From the NCBI GenBank assembly GCA_002279765.1, contig NCCR01000013.1, positions 3,885-48,623 of the forward strand: 44,739 nt of DNA, written 5' to 3'. Below the pieces are notes generated by a model. That model made no database searches. It was not told the DNA's origin and saw only the letters and a program-made list of their open reading frames with translations. This document shows, one piece after another, positions 31,482 through 39,439 of the stretch. The position numbers were made by a program, and so were the translations under genes. Source of the DNA: Verrucomicrobia bacterium 12-59-8 (lineage in GTDB: Bacteria; Verrucomicrobiota; Verrucomicrobiae; Verrucomicrobiales; Verrucomicrobiaceae). Position 1 is the stretch's first letter; every line of letters begins with the position of its first letter.

Positions 31482-32243
31482 TCAGGATGATGCCGCGACA
31501 GGGGGGCGCTTTGCGCGGCGGTTGCGGATGGCGAGGACATCCCGCGCCATGCGGATGGAATCGCGGATCAGATGCACATGGCCGCCGGGGGTTTCATGCC
31601 AGGCGATGGAGGCCTCTTCAAATGCGCAGCCGCTGTCATGCAGCGCCGCGAGCAGCTCGACATCAAAGGCAAAGCCGAGGATGCGCAGATCCGGGGCGAT
31701 GCGCTGGTAGGCCGCGCGCGGCACGAGCTTGAGCCCGCACTGGCTGTCGTGGATGGGAATGTGTAGCAGGGTGGACACGAGCGTGCCAAAGATGCGGCCC
31801 ATGAGCCGGCGCTTCCACTGCCGCTGCACCTTGGCGCTGGTCTGATCCCAGCGCGAGGCAAACACCGCCGTCAGTGCGGCAGGCTGCTTACGCGCACGGA
31901 GGATGAGATGGGCCACTTCCGTGGCGGAGCAGGAGCCGTCCGCATCCACAAAGGCGAGCCAGTCCACCCCTGGTGCCCGATCCCAGCCAGCATACACGGC
32001 ACCGCCCTTGCCCAAGTTCTCCGGCAGAAAGAGCGGCTGGAGAAGATGCGCGTGTTGCGCGCACAGCGGGGCGATGATCTCGCGCATGCGCGCCGCCTCC
32101 GCCGCGTCTGAGCCGTCCTCCACCACCTGGATGGTCACACCGCCCAGCGCATGCGTCACCGCGCACAGTTCCGTAAGGAACGGCCCGATGCGCCCGCTTT
32201 CCTGAAAGCAGGGGATCACGAGATGAACGGTGGCTGGTGGCAT
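31482..32243 (-). CDS. Family 2 glycosyltransferase (dolichyl-phosphate-glucose synthase-like)
   Basis: 253 residues. The GT-A fold is shown by 'VHLVIPCFQESGRIGPFL' (first strand, nucleotide site), 'VVEDGSDAAE', 'NLGKGGAVYAGWD' (conserved N.GKG.A) and 'LAFVDADGSCSATEV', the DxD metal motif. 'HDSQCGLKLVPRAAYQRI' and 'FAFDVELLAALHDSG' match the DPG/DPM synthase group. No membrane segment follows. It likely transfers a sugar from an NDP-sugar to a lipid phosphate or other acceptor. It converges on the AraC gene and is divergent from the DUF3313-like lipoprotein. Confidence 0.85.
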   Translation of the reverse strand: MPPATVHLVIPCFQESGRIGPFLTELCAVTHALGGVTIQVVEDGSDAAEAARMREIIAPLCAQHAHLLQPLFLPENLGKGGAVYAGWDRAPGVDWLAFVDADGSCSATEVAHLILRARKQPAALTAVFASRWDQTSAKVQRQWKRRLMGRIFGTLVSTLLHIPIHDSQCGLKLVPRAAYQRIAPDLRILGFAFDVELLAALHDSGCAFEEASIAWHETPGGHVHLIRDSIRMARDVLAIRNRRAKRPPVAASS

Positions 32244-32384
32244 GACAGGATGGGTGCCTGATGTTCAGCGGAAAGCAGAGGCGGTAAAAGCTAAATCCGT
32301 GGCGGCTGGGTATCTTTTGCATTGTAGCGGCGATCTGGCGTTGCGCAGCAGTCATGCTGCGTCTTTATCGTGGCGGCACCCACC

Positions 32385-33146
32385 ATGCGTTTTTCGCATT
32401 CCATATTAGCGCTGCTGCTGGCGGTGCTGCCGGCGTGCAGTTCCACGAACCGCATGCTCAAGGCGAAGCCGGTCGGGCTGTCGCCATTTTTTGAGCAGCC
32501 ATGGCTGGCGCAGGATGCGGGCAAGCAGCTCGGGTTTCAGAAAGTCTGGACCACGCCCGATCCCGGCGTGCTCGCTGCGGGCATGCGCAAACGCAAGCTC
32601 TACATCGCACCCGTCACGCTGGCCTATCTGCGTCCGGTGAACCGGGCCTTTTCTTCCAGCGAGGTCGCGTGGGGCGGCGTGCAGCGCCAGCAGGCCGAAG
32701 TCGCCACACGGCTGAGAGAGGAATTTGTGGCCGCCTTTCGCCGCTCGCCGTCACCGCTCTACAAGCTGGTGAACCGGCCCGGCAAGGACACGCTGACGCT
32801 GCAGCTCGCCGTCATCGAGCTCAATCCCACCAGCCCGAAGGGCAATGTGATGGTCACCGTGCTGAAGTTCGTGGTCACCCCGGTGGTGGGGCTCGCGGCC
32901 TATTTCACGAAGGGCAACATGGCCATCGAGGGCAAGGTGGCAGACTCCCTCTCACGCCGCGCCTTCTTTCAGTTTGCGGACAACGAGAGCGACAAGCTGA
33001 CCTTCATCAACATGCGCGATTATCAGCCCTACGGCCACGCGGTGAACACCATGCAGCACTGGGCCCGGCAGTTTGAGCAGATGACTCGTACGCCCCGTGG
33101 CTGGAAGGTGAAGGATTCAAACTCCATCACCCTGCGGCCCAACTGA
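32385..33146 (+). CDS. DUF3313-like putative lipoprotein
   Basis: 253 residues from ATG 32385 (an ATG at 32370 would only lengthen the leader). The signal 'SILALLLAVLPAC' ends in lipobox L-P-A-C with Cys18. The mature part has 'YIAPVTLAYLRPVN', 'REEFVAAFRRSPSPLYKLVN', 'GKDTLTLQLAVIELNPTSPK' and a short hydrophobic stretch 'VVTPVVGLAAYF', a layout like DUF3313 lipoproteins. No enzymatic motif is visible. Probable envelope lipoprotein facing the periplasm. It converges on the L,D-transpeptidase, ending 9 bp away. Confidence 0.7.
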   Translation: MRFSHSILALLLAVLPACSSTNRMLKAKPVGLSPFFEQPWLAQDAGKQLGFQKVWTTPDPGVLAAGMRKRKLYIAPVTLAYLRPVNRAFSSSEVAWGGVQRQQAEVATRLREEFVAAFRRSPSPLYKLVNRPGKDTLTLQLAVIELNPTSPKGNVMVTVLKFVVTPVVGLAAYFTKGNMAIEGKVADSLSRRAFFQFADNESDKLTFINMRDYQPYGHAVNTMQHWARQFEQMTRTPRGWKVKDSNSITLRPN

Positions 33147-33154
33147 AGGGTCGC

Positions 33155-34234
33155 CTACTTCCTGCCGAAGAGCCGGGAGAAGAAGCCGCGCTTCGGCTCC
33201 GGCGGCAGCGGCGCAGGGGCCACCGGGATAGCCCTGGCGATCTCGACCGGACGCGGCTCAGGGGCGGGACCTTCGATGATCACCGTCATGCCCTTGGTGA
33301 GCAGCTTCACCAGCCGCACCACGTCCCAGTTGGCCGTGCGCATGCAGCCGTGGCTGGAACTGCGGCCGATGCTCTGCGGCGAGTTCGTGCCGTGAATGCC
33401 GATGCCCGGGCGGTTCAGGCCGATCCACATCACACCCACCGGATTATTCGGGCCGATGGGCAGCTCGTAAAAGTCCCTGCTGCGCACGCCATACTCCAGC
33501 ACGCTTTTGTCCCAGCGGAAGGTGGGCAACTGGGTGATGCCCAGGATGCGCCAAGTGCCGGGCGGCGTGGCCAAATGGCCGCTGCCGGGTGTGATGGGCA
33601 GGCTGGCCAGCAGCTTCTCACCGTCCCACACATCCAGCACCTTCTCCTTGGTGTCGATCTTGATGACGCGGTTGAGAAACTCAGGCACCTCCGGCAGCTT
33701 TGGCACCTCCGTAAGCTCCTCGATCACGAACGGCTGTACGGTGGGGACTTTCACCACATCGCCGGGCTTGAGAGCACCCATCTTCATAGGCTGATTGATG
33801 AACTCCAGCAGCTCCGGCGCGCTGTGAAAACGCTCGGTCAGGAACTCCAGCAGCGAGTCGTAAGGCAGGTACTTCTTCTTGCTCTGCGCCGACGGCTGGC
33901 TGGGCAGATCGCCCACAAACTTGAGGTCCTCCTCGCGGATCGTGTAGGTGGTGTAGATCTCCGGCACACTGGACAGGTCCAGCGTGCAGTCGGCCAGCTC
34001 CGTCTCCGGCAGACCGTGGGAGTGCTGGTAGCGCTTCAGCGCCTTCGAGGTGAACTCGCCGGGACGACCGTCCAGTTTCCCCGGCCCAAAGAGCTGGGTG
34101 TCGAGAAAAATCTGCAGCCGCAGGATGTCATCAATGGGCTCCGGCGGCTTTGGCAGCGGATCAGGAATGGTCAGCGCCGAGGCGGAGACGCAGGCGAGCA
34201 GCAGCGGGAGAATGAGGATGAACGGAAGCTTCAT
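33155..34234 (-). CDS. L,D-transpeptidase (YkuD domain), exported
   Basis: 359 residues from ATG 34234 ('MKLPFILILPLLLACVSASA' signal). Residues ~30-85 resemble a peptidoglycan-binding-like helical module ('FTSKALKRYQHSHGLPE'). A LysM-like stretch 'MGALKPGDVVKVP' follows. The YkuD catalytic domain has 'VIKIDTKEKVLDVW', 'TPPGTWRILG' and 'GIGIHGTNSPQSIG', then 'SSSHGCMRTANWDVV' with the catalytic His and Cys of HGT...SHGC(M/I)R. The tail is Pro-rich and ends in a basic 'KRGFFSRLFGRK'. It forms 3-3 cross-links or attaches proteins to peptidoglycan in the periplasm (family knowledge). Starting further upstream would add unconserved residues. Confidence 0.92.
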   Translation of the reverse strand: MKLPFILILPLLLACVSASALTIPDPLPKPPEPIDDILRLQIFLDTQLFGPGKLDGRPGEFTSKALKRYQHSHGLPETELADCTLDLSSVPEIYTTYTIREEDLKFVGDLPSQPSAQSKKKYLPYDSLLEFLTERFHSAPELLEFINQPMKMGALKPGDVVKVPTVQPFVIEELTEVPKLPEVPEFLNRVIKIDTKEKVLDVWDGEKLLASLPITPGSGHLATPPGTWRILGITQLPTFRWDKSVLEYGVRSRDFYELPIGPNNPVGVMWIGLNRPGIGIHGTNSPQSIGRSSSHGCMRTANWDVVRLVKLLTKGMTVIIEGPAPEPRPVEIARAIPVAPAPLPPEPKRGFFSRLFGRK

Positions 34235-34439
34235 GGGGGATGGGGGAATGAAAAGGCCCGGCGGAATGGTGCCAGCCCTGCGCGAATTTGAGCACGGCAT
34301 AGAGAATGGGGACGCACGATCCCGCAAGTGAAGATGCGCTGCTTGTGAAGCGCGCACGCAAGTAGGATGCCAGGTCCGAAGTCCCCCTCGTGGAGTGGTC
34401 CGCACTCTCCGTGTACGGTGTCTCCGCCCCGTTCTACCT

Positions 34440-34735
34440 GCGCACGTGATGCTCCAGACTCAAAGTAGGCTCATGAGCCTGGTTTGAGCCTAAACCTGAC
34501 CCCAACGGTGATCCCGACCCCAATGGGTGAACCTGAATGATCCTCTGAACCCACCACTGGCACCGCCGCCAAGCCCATGGGATCAGGATCAAACCGGGAT
34601 CAAATCAGGATCATGATCCCAATGGGTATCAGGATCACAGGATCAGTACCTATATATAGGTACTGATCCTGTGATCCTGAACCCAGCCCCAACGGGTGAA
34701 CCTGAATGAACCCAGAACCCACCGCCGGTGCCCTT
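34440..34735. repeat. GATC-rich direct and inverted repeat cluster
   Basis: Many short blocks of GGATCA/GATCC and CCCCAAYGGG occur here. A ~48-bp imperfect direct repeat sharing 'GGGTGAACCTGAATGA' lies at about 34518-34568 and 34687-34735, on either side of the 52-bp palindrome. No protein-like frame was found. Confidence 0.6.
34629..34680. repeat. 52-bp perfect palindrome
   Basis: From 34629 to 34680 the sequence equals its own reverse complement, centred on TATATATA between 34654 and 34655. Beyond it, TGGGT (34623-34627) pairs with ACCCA (34681-34685) across one bulged base. It could extrude a cruciform or form a very stable RNA hairpin. The arms are built from ATCAGGATCACAGGATCAGT. Confidence 0.9.
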
Positions 34736-34744
34736 CGGAATCGT

Positions 34745-34785
34745 GGCCTGAAGGGCCGCCGGACGCAGCCCAGGGCGCAGCGGAG
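34745..34785. repeat. Second copy of REP-like repeat
   Basis: 'GGCCTGAAGGGCC' (small hairpin) and then 'CAGCCCAGGG' follow the same order as the element at 14284-14344, with several substitutions. The second long hairpin of the first copy is not preserved here. Confidence 0.45.
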
Positions 34786-34839
34786 AAGGAAACGACCGTG
34801 GAGCGCAGCCAAAGCGGGCTGGACGAAGCACTGCGCAAA

Positions 34840-34868
34840 GAGTGCCAAATGCCAGGGATTTGGCACTC
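34840..34868 (-). terminator. Hairpin downstream of the LRR-Roc-COR-TIR gene (possible terminator)
   Basis: GAGTGCCAAAT (34840-34850) pairs perfectly with ATTTGGCACTC (34858-34868) across a 7-base loop. On the minus strand it is followed by only TTT, so it is a weak intrinsic terminator candidate, placed about 210 bp after the stop codon. A second 8-bp hairpin GGCTGGCT/AGCCAGCC lies at 34920-34941. Confidence 0.45.
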
Positions 34869-35075
34869 ATTTCCGTTTAGCAGGCTGTTTCTATCTCGCA
34901 GATCATGGGCTTCGACGACGGCTGGCTGGGGACAGCCAGCCCTACCAGCGCTGGGCATGCAGGTATACGGCGCGAGGTAGGGCGATTGGTCCTCCAAGCG
35001 CCGTCGAGCGTCGCCACGCGCCGCTTTTCGGAAGTCCGCTTTGGAAAACGCTCTGCTTGTAGCTGCATGGCATCC

Positions 35076-37895
35076 TCACGAGTTTTCACCCATGGGAAAG
35101 TTTGCGCGTTTGTGGCCCTGCTTCATGAGTTTTTCGAAGACTTGGGCGAGTCCGTTGGACACGGTGTGCCAGCCGTCTGAAACTGGCCTGTATTTATTCA
35201 GCGGTTTGGCTTTTTCTGGCAGGGCATTCAAGGAGCCCAAGACTGTCTTGTCCCATCGACAAGCTTCGAGCACAAACGGCACGACGATGGCTTCTCCCGT
35301 CTTATGCAGGTCCAGCGCATTGGGTATCTCGTGCTCGGTGATGTAGTCCGTCGACAGCGCGGCGACACTGGCCAGGATGATGATCACATCGGCCTCGCGA
35401 AGCTCACGCTGGATCGCTTCATCCCACTCGTCTCCGGGGTCGATCATGCGGTCGTGCCAGTGGCGGTCCAGCAGTCCTTCGTTGTGCAGGATCTTCAGTT
35501 CTGACTCCAGCCGTTTGCGTTGGGCGAGATTATCCTTGGAGTAGGAGATGAAGACGGTGGGCTTCCAGATTTCCTCCTGCCTAGCTGGGAGTGTGGAGAA
35601 CGCATCATTAGGCCCCTTGGGGTCGATCATCACGGTGCCCTGGCTTGGCACGGGCACACCGGTTTGGCTGCGGTTGCGTTCATCTTTTTCAAGGATGTCG
35701 GTGGACACCCAGGCCCCTTGCACTTTCGTTTCTTCCAAGGGGTTCAGGCCGCGAATCTCGCCATTGATGTCGCGCATCTCCGCCTGGCAGAGTCCGGCGA
35801 GTTGCTGCCGGGCCTTCGCGGGTCCGGTGACGGTGATCATCACCTGCAGCGGCGTCTCCGCACGCAGCAGCGCACGGGCGCCCTCGCGTGCAAGCACCGC
35901 TCCACCGGCCCATTGCTGCGGTTTGCCGTTCACTTCTTCGATGAACTCATGCAGGCGCACGATGGAGCGTGCCACCAGTCCCTCCGGCAGCGCCTCATAG
36001 GTGTAGCGGAGGTGGGTGGCCTCCGCCTCCTTGCCAAAGCTCTCCACCCCTTTGGGCTGGCCGATGGGGAACGCCTGCGGCACCAGCCACATGCCGCTGC
36101 TGGAGCTGCGCGGCACGTAGGCGATCTCAAAACGCTTCATGATCTCCACCAGATACTCCCGCATCTTCAGGTCCTTTTCTTTGGCCAGCACCGCGTCCAC
36201 ATCGGCCTGCTTGAGCACGCCGAACTGTTTTTCGGCACGCCGCACCAGACCGTACACGTTCTTGGTCAGCCAGAGTGGTTGCAGCACCGTGGCCTCGCGC
36301 AGGCGGGGGTCATTGCGGTAGTTCAGCGCCGCGCCCAGATTGTGCAGGATTTCCGAAAGTGAATCCTGCTCGCCAGCATCGGTCACTCCATGGCTGGTGC
36401 AGAGCTTGCGATACTCCGCGTAGGACAGGTGCGCCCGCTGCTTTTTCCCGGCAGAGAGCGCCTTGCGCACGGCCACCCACTCGGGCTGAAAGGGCTCGCG
36501 GATCCACTTCAGTTTGCTGACTTCTGTGCACAGGGCTTTTTTCAGTTTGGCCACGCCTTTGCGGCTCTGGCAGTCCATCTCCACAAAAGCGGCGATGAAG
36601 GGATAGCGCTCCTGCAGCGCGAGGCGATCCACCTTGGGGCGGCAGCCTGGCACATCCCATTGGTTCAAGACCACGATCACGGGTGGGCCCTTGCCGGCCT
36701 CGTCCGTGCCAAAGGCGCGGATCAGCCGCAGCCAGTATTCCGCGTCTTCGCGTTCATTGTTTTCCCGGCCGCTGAGCACCAGCACATAGACGCTGCGCAC
36801 GCTGAAAAAGAACTGATGCAGCGAATGCGTGATCACCTGCCCGGCAAAGTCCCACACATGCGCCGTCACCGGCCCGCCCTTGCAGTCGCCCATGGGCCAG
36901 TCACACAGGGCGATCCCCGGCGTGCTCTTCTCATCTTTGTCAAAGGGCTCTCCTTGCAGGGCGCGCACGGTGCTCGTCTTGCCCGCGCCACCACGTCCTA
37001 CCAGGATCATCTTCACCTCGTTCAGCGGCTGGCTGTTCTTCGCCCGGCTGCCGAAGTAGTAGTCCAGGATGGTCTGCGGTTTGGCTGGTGTTTTCCTATT
37101 GTTAACGACCTCGGACTCTCGAGGACCCAACACTTCCGGAGAAAGGTTCAGCCGTGGATTGTCATGCAGGTACAGCGCCACCAAACTCTTGAGCTGCCTC
37201 AGCTCATGGGGCAGCCTGGAGAGCTGGTTCCTTGCAAGCGAAAGCCGACTGAGCTTTCTCAACGAGCCCATGAACGCAGGCAGGTGCGTGAAGCGATTGG
37301 CGTCCAGCCTAAGTCCTTCCAAGTTTACTAGCCTGGCAAACTCAGCAGGAAGCGTTGCAAGCTGATTTTCTCTGAGGGAAAGTAACGACAAATTCTTGAG
37401 CTGGCCGATCTCGGGCGGCAGTTCGCTGAGCTGGATATTGGAAAGGTAAAGCCTGCTGAGGGTAGTGAGTCTGCCGATTTCGGGCGGCAGCGAGCTCAGC
37501 TTATTGTTGTCGAGATTAAGAGTAGTGAGAGAGGTGAGCCGGCCGATCTCGGGCGGCAGCGCACTGAGCTGGCTGCCGTGGAGATAAAGTGAGGTAAGAG
37601 AGGTGAGCTGGCCGATCTCGGGCGGCAGCGCAATGAGCTGGTTGTTGCCAAGAAATAACGTGGTAAGAGAGGTGAGTTGGCCGATCTCGGGCGGCAGCGC
37701 GCTGAGGTAGTTACTGGTGAGATTAATACTGGTGAGAGCGGTGAGCTGGCCGATCTCGGGCGGCAGAGTGGTCAGGCCTAGGCCGCTCAAATGTAAGCTA
37801 GTGCCTTTTTCTCCTTGCTGAAGGCAGGCTTGAATCCGCTTCAGCGCCTCATCATAGGCCTGCTGTTCTTTGGAAGTCATCTGGGGCGTCGGCAT
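35076..37895 (-). CDS. LRR-Roc-COR-TIR multidomain protein (bacterial ROCO GTPase with TIR domain)
   Basis: 939 residues from ATG 37895 ('MPTPQMTSKEQQ'); a GTG at 37955 and an ATG at 37880 are alternatives. Positions below count from 37895. Residues ~34-255 are ten leucine-rich repeats of 23 residues (LPPEIGQLTSLTxLxLxxNxL). The Roc GTPase has P-loop 'GRGGAGKTS' (~300), 'DFAGQ' as G3 (~350) and 'NQWD' as G4 (~411). The COR-like region runs ~470-730. A C-terminal TIR domain (~778-925) starts 'KPTVFISYSKDN' and contains 'DRMIDPGDEWDEAIQRELRE' and 'ALSTDYITEHEIPNALDL', where a Glu aligns with the NADase catalytic Glu. Roc-COR proteins are GTP-regulated dimers; TIR domains often degrade NAD+ or make signalling nucleotides. 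All GTPase motifs look intact. No accessory defence gene is adjacent. Confidence 0.9.
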   Translation of the reverse strand: MPTPQMTSKEQQAYDEALKRIQACLQQGEKGTSLHLSGLGLTTLPPEIGQLTALTSINLTSNYLSALPPEIGQLTSLTTLFLGNNQLIALPPEIGQLTSLTSLYLHGSQLSALPPEIGRLTSLTTLNLDNNKLSSLPPEIGRLTTLSRLYLSNIQLSELPPEIGQLKNLSLLSLRENQLATLPAEFARLVNLEGLRLDANRFTHLPAFMGSLRKLSRLSLARNQLSRLPHELRQLKSLVALYLHDNPRLNLSPEVLGPRESEVVNNRKTPAKPQTILDYYFGSRAKNSQPLNEVKMILVGRGGAGKTSTVRALQGEPFDKDEKSTPGIALCDWPMGDCKGGPVTAHVWDFAGQVITHSLHQFFFSVRSVYVLVLSGRENNEREDAEYWLRLIRAFGTDEAGKGPPVIVVLNQWDVPGCRPKVDRLALQERYPFIAAFVEMDCQSRKGVAKLKKALCTEVSKLKWIREPFQPEWVAVRKALSAGKKQRAHLSYAEYRKLCTSHGVTDAGEQDSLSEILHNLGAALNYRNDPRLREATVLQPLWLTKNVYGLVRRAEKQFGVLKQADVDAVLAKEKDLKMREYLVEIMKRFEIAYVPRSSSSGMWLVPQAFPIGQPKGVESFGKEAEATHLRYTYEALPEGLVARSIVRLHEFIEEVNGKPQQWAGGAVLAREGARALLRAETPLQVMITVTGPAKARQQLAGLCQAEMRDINGEIRGLNPLEETKVQGAWVSTDILEKDERNRSQTGVPVPSQGTVMIDPKGPNDAFSTLPARQEEIWKPTVFISYSKDNLAQRKRLESELKILHNEGLLDRHWHDRMIDPGDEWDEAIQRELREADVIIILASVAALSTDYITEHEIPNALDLHKTGEAIVVPFVLEACRWDKTVLGSLNALPEKAKPLNKYRPVSDGWHTVSNGLAQVFEKLMKQGHKRANFPMGENS

Positions 37896-38064
37896 GGCGG
37901 AAAGTGACGGGCGAATGCGGAATGTCGAGGCGAATGCAGCAAGAGCCGTAGTCACCTAGGCTGGTATCACCAGGCTGGGGAGTCTTGCGGACTAGGGCTA
38001 ACTTTCCTCATGGCGGGAGAGTCAGTGGCAGGGTGCCCAGTCCGCACGCTTCGCATTGCGCGGC
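37896..38064. other. Spacer upstream of the LRR-Roc-COR-TIR gene
   Basis: Contains the possible GTG-initiated extension of the ROCO frame (37896-37955) and about 100 bp up to the proA stop. No clear promoter hexamers were seen, so the ROCO gene could be read from proA, which lies upstream on the same strand. Confidence 0.4.
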
Positions 38065-39333
38065 CTACCCTCTTACCTGCCCGGTCCCATCCACCAGATA
38101 CTTATAGCTGCACAGCTCGGCCAATCCCATCGGGCCGCGAGCGTGCAGCTTGTCGGTGGAGATGCCGATCTCGGCACCGAAGCCGAATTCGCCGCCGTCG
38201 TTGAATCGGGTGCTGGCGTTGTGCAGGACGACTGCGCTGTCGATTTCGTGCTGGAAGCGTTCGGCGGCGGGGCGGTCCTTGGTGATGATGCTGTCGGTGT
38301 GGTGGGAGCCGTAGCGGTTGATGTGGGCGATGGCTTCGTCCAGACCGCTGACGGTTTTGGCGGCGAGGATGAGGTCGAGGTACTCGGTGCTCCAGTCTTC
38401 TTCGGTGGCGGGTTGGGCGGGGACGCCGAGGTTTTGCAGCGCGGTGGGATCGGCGTGGATTTCAACGCCTGCCTCAAGGAGTCGCTGGCCGACGAGCGGA
38501 TAAAACGTAGCCGCAAGATTCTGATGCACGAGGATGGTTTCGAGGGCGTTGCAGACGCCGGGCTTCTGGCACTTGCTGTTGACGATGATGTTGGCGGCCA
38601 TGTCGAGATCGGCATCCACATGGACATAGACGTGGCAGACGCCGTCGTAGTGCTTGATGACGGGCATGCGGGCGGTGGCGACGACTTTTTCGATGAGGCC
38701 TTTGCCGCCGCGTGGGATGATGAGGTCGAGGTACTGATCCATCTGCGCCATGTGCTCGACGCTGGCGCGGTCGGTGAAGGGGATGAGCTGGATGCTGTCG
38801 GGCGGGAGTCCGGCGTGCTCGCCCCCGGCCTGGAGGGCGGCGGCGAGGGCGCGGTTGCTGTCGATGGCCTCACTGCCACCGCGCAGGATGGTGGCGTTGC
38901 CGGTTTTAAAGCAGAGGGAGGCGGCGTCGGTGGTGACGTTGGGGCGTGACTCGAAGATGATGCCGATGACGCCGATGGGGACGCGGACTTTGCGAATGTG
39001 CAGGCCGTTGGGGCGCGTCCAGTCGGTGAGCGGTTCACCCACGGGATCGGGCAGCAGGGCGACCTCGCGCACGGCATCGGCCACGGCTTTGAGGCGCTTG
39101 GGGTCGAGCGTGAGGCGGTCGATCATGGCCTTGCTGAGGCCGTTCTGCTCCGCGCGGGCGAGGTCGAGGGCATTGGCGGCGAGGATGGCGTCCTGCCGGG
39201 CCATGATCTCGTCGGCCATGGCGATGAGAATGGCGTTCTTCTGCGCGGTGGTCAGCTTGACGAGGGCGTAGGAGGCGGCACGGGCGCGGCGGCCCATGTC
39301 GAGGATGGCGGACTTGATGTCGGAATCGGTCAT
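38065..39333 (-). CDS. proA: Gamma-glutamyl phosphate reductase ProA
   Basis: 422 residues from ATG 39333 ('MTDSDIKSAILDMGRRARAA'). The frame is open through the upstream 30-bp repeats to an ATG at 39384, which I reject as non-conserved. Aldehyde-dehydrogenase-fold signatures of ProA: 'VPIGVIGIIFESRPNVT', 'GNATILRGGSEAIDSNRAL' and 'IIPRGGKGLI', plus 'KCQKPGVCNALETILVH', which holds the catalytic Cys, and a C-terminal 'FGFGAEIGISTDKLHARGPM'. It reduces gamma-glutamyl phosphate to the semialdehyde in proline synthesis. proB is not in the window. Full length. Confidence 0.95.
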   Translation of the reverse strand: MTDSDIKSAILDMGRRARAASYALVKLTTAQKNAILIAMADEIMARQDAILAANALDLARAEQNGLSKAMIDRLTLDPKRLKAVADAVREVALLPDPVGEPLTDWTRPNGLHIRKVRVPIGVIGIIFESRPNVTTDAASLCFKTGNATILRGGSEAIDSNRALAAALQAGGEHAGLPPDSIQLIPFTDRASVEHMAQMDQYLDLIIPRGGKGLIEKVVATARMPVIKHYDGVCHVYVHVDADLDMAANIIVNSKCQKPGVCNALETILVHQNLAATFYPLVGQRLLEAGVEIHADPTALQNLGVPAQPATEEDWSTEYLDLILAAKTVSGLDEAIAHINRYGSHHTDSIITKDRPAAERFQHEIDSAVVLHNASTRFNDGGEFGFGAEIGISTDKLHARGPMGLAELCSYKYLVDGTGQVRG

Positions 39334-39351
39334 TTGAAGAGAAAGGGGGAA

Positions 39352-39425
39352 CAACCGGGACGGTTGTACTACGGTTATTGGCAACCGGGACGGTTGTACT
39401 ACGGTTATTGGGCAACCGGGACGGT
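39352..39425. repeat. 30-bp tandem repeat (2.4 copies) in the proA leader
   Basis: Unit 1 is 39352-39381 and unit 2 is 39382-39411, identical over 30 bp. A partial third copy (39413-39425) follows one extra G. Each unit starts with CAACCG-GGA-CGGTTG, a perfect 6-bp hairpin with a 3-base loop. The array sits between the esterase stop (39440) and the proA start. Confidence 0.85.
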
Positions 39426-39439
39426 CGCGCTAAGGGGCT

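Noticed and set aside
34905..35180. Short plus-strand frame in the repeat-rich spacer
   Set aside because: It starts in a hairpin, ends antisense to the ROCO-TIR gene and has no protein-like features.
38073..39077. 334-codon Pro/Ser/Ala-rich minus-strand frame inside proA
   Set aside because: Low-complexity out-of-frame translation of proA.
39352..39425. CRISPR array
   Set aside because: The 30-bp units are contiguous with no spacers and no cas genes are present. This is a minisatellite.
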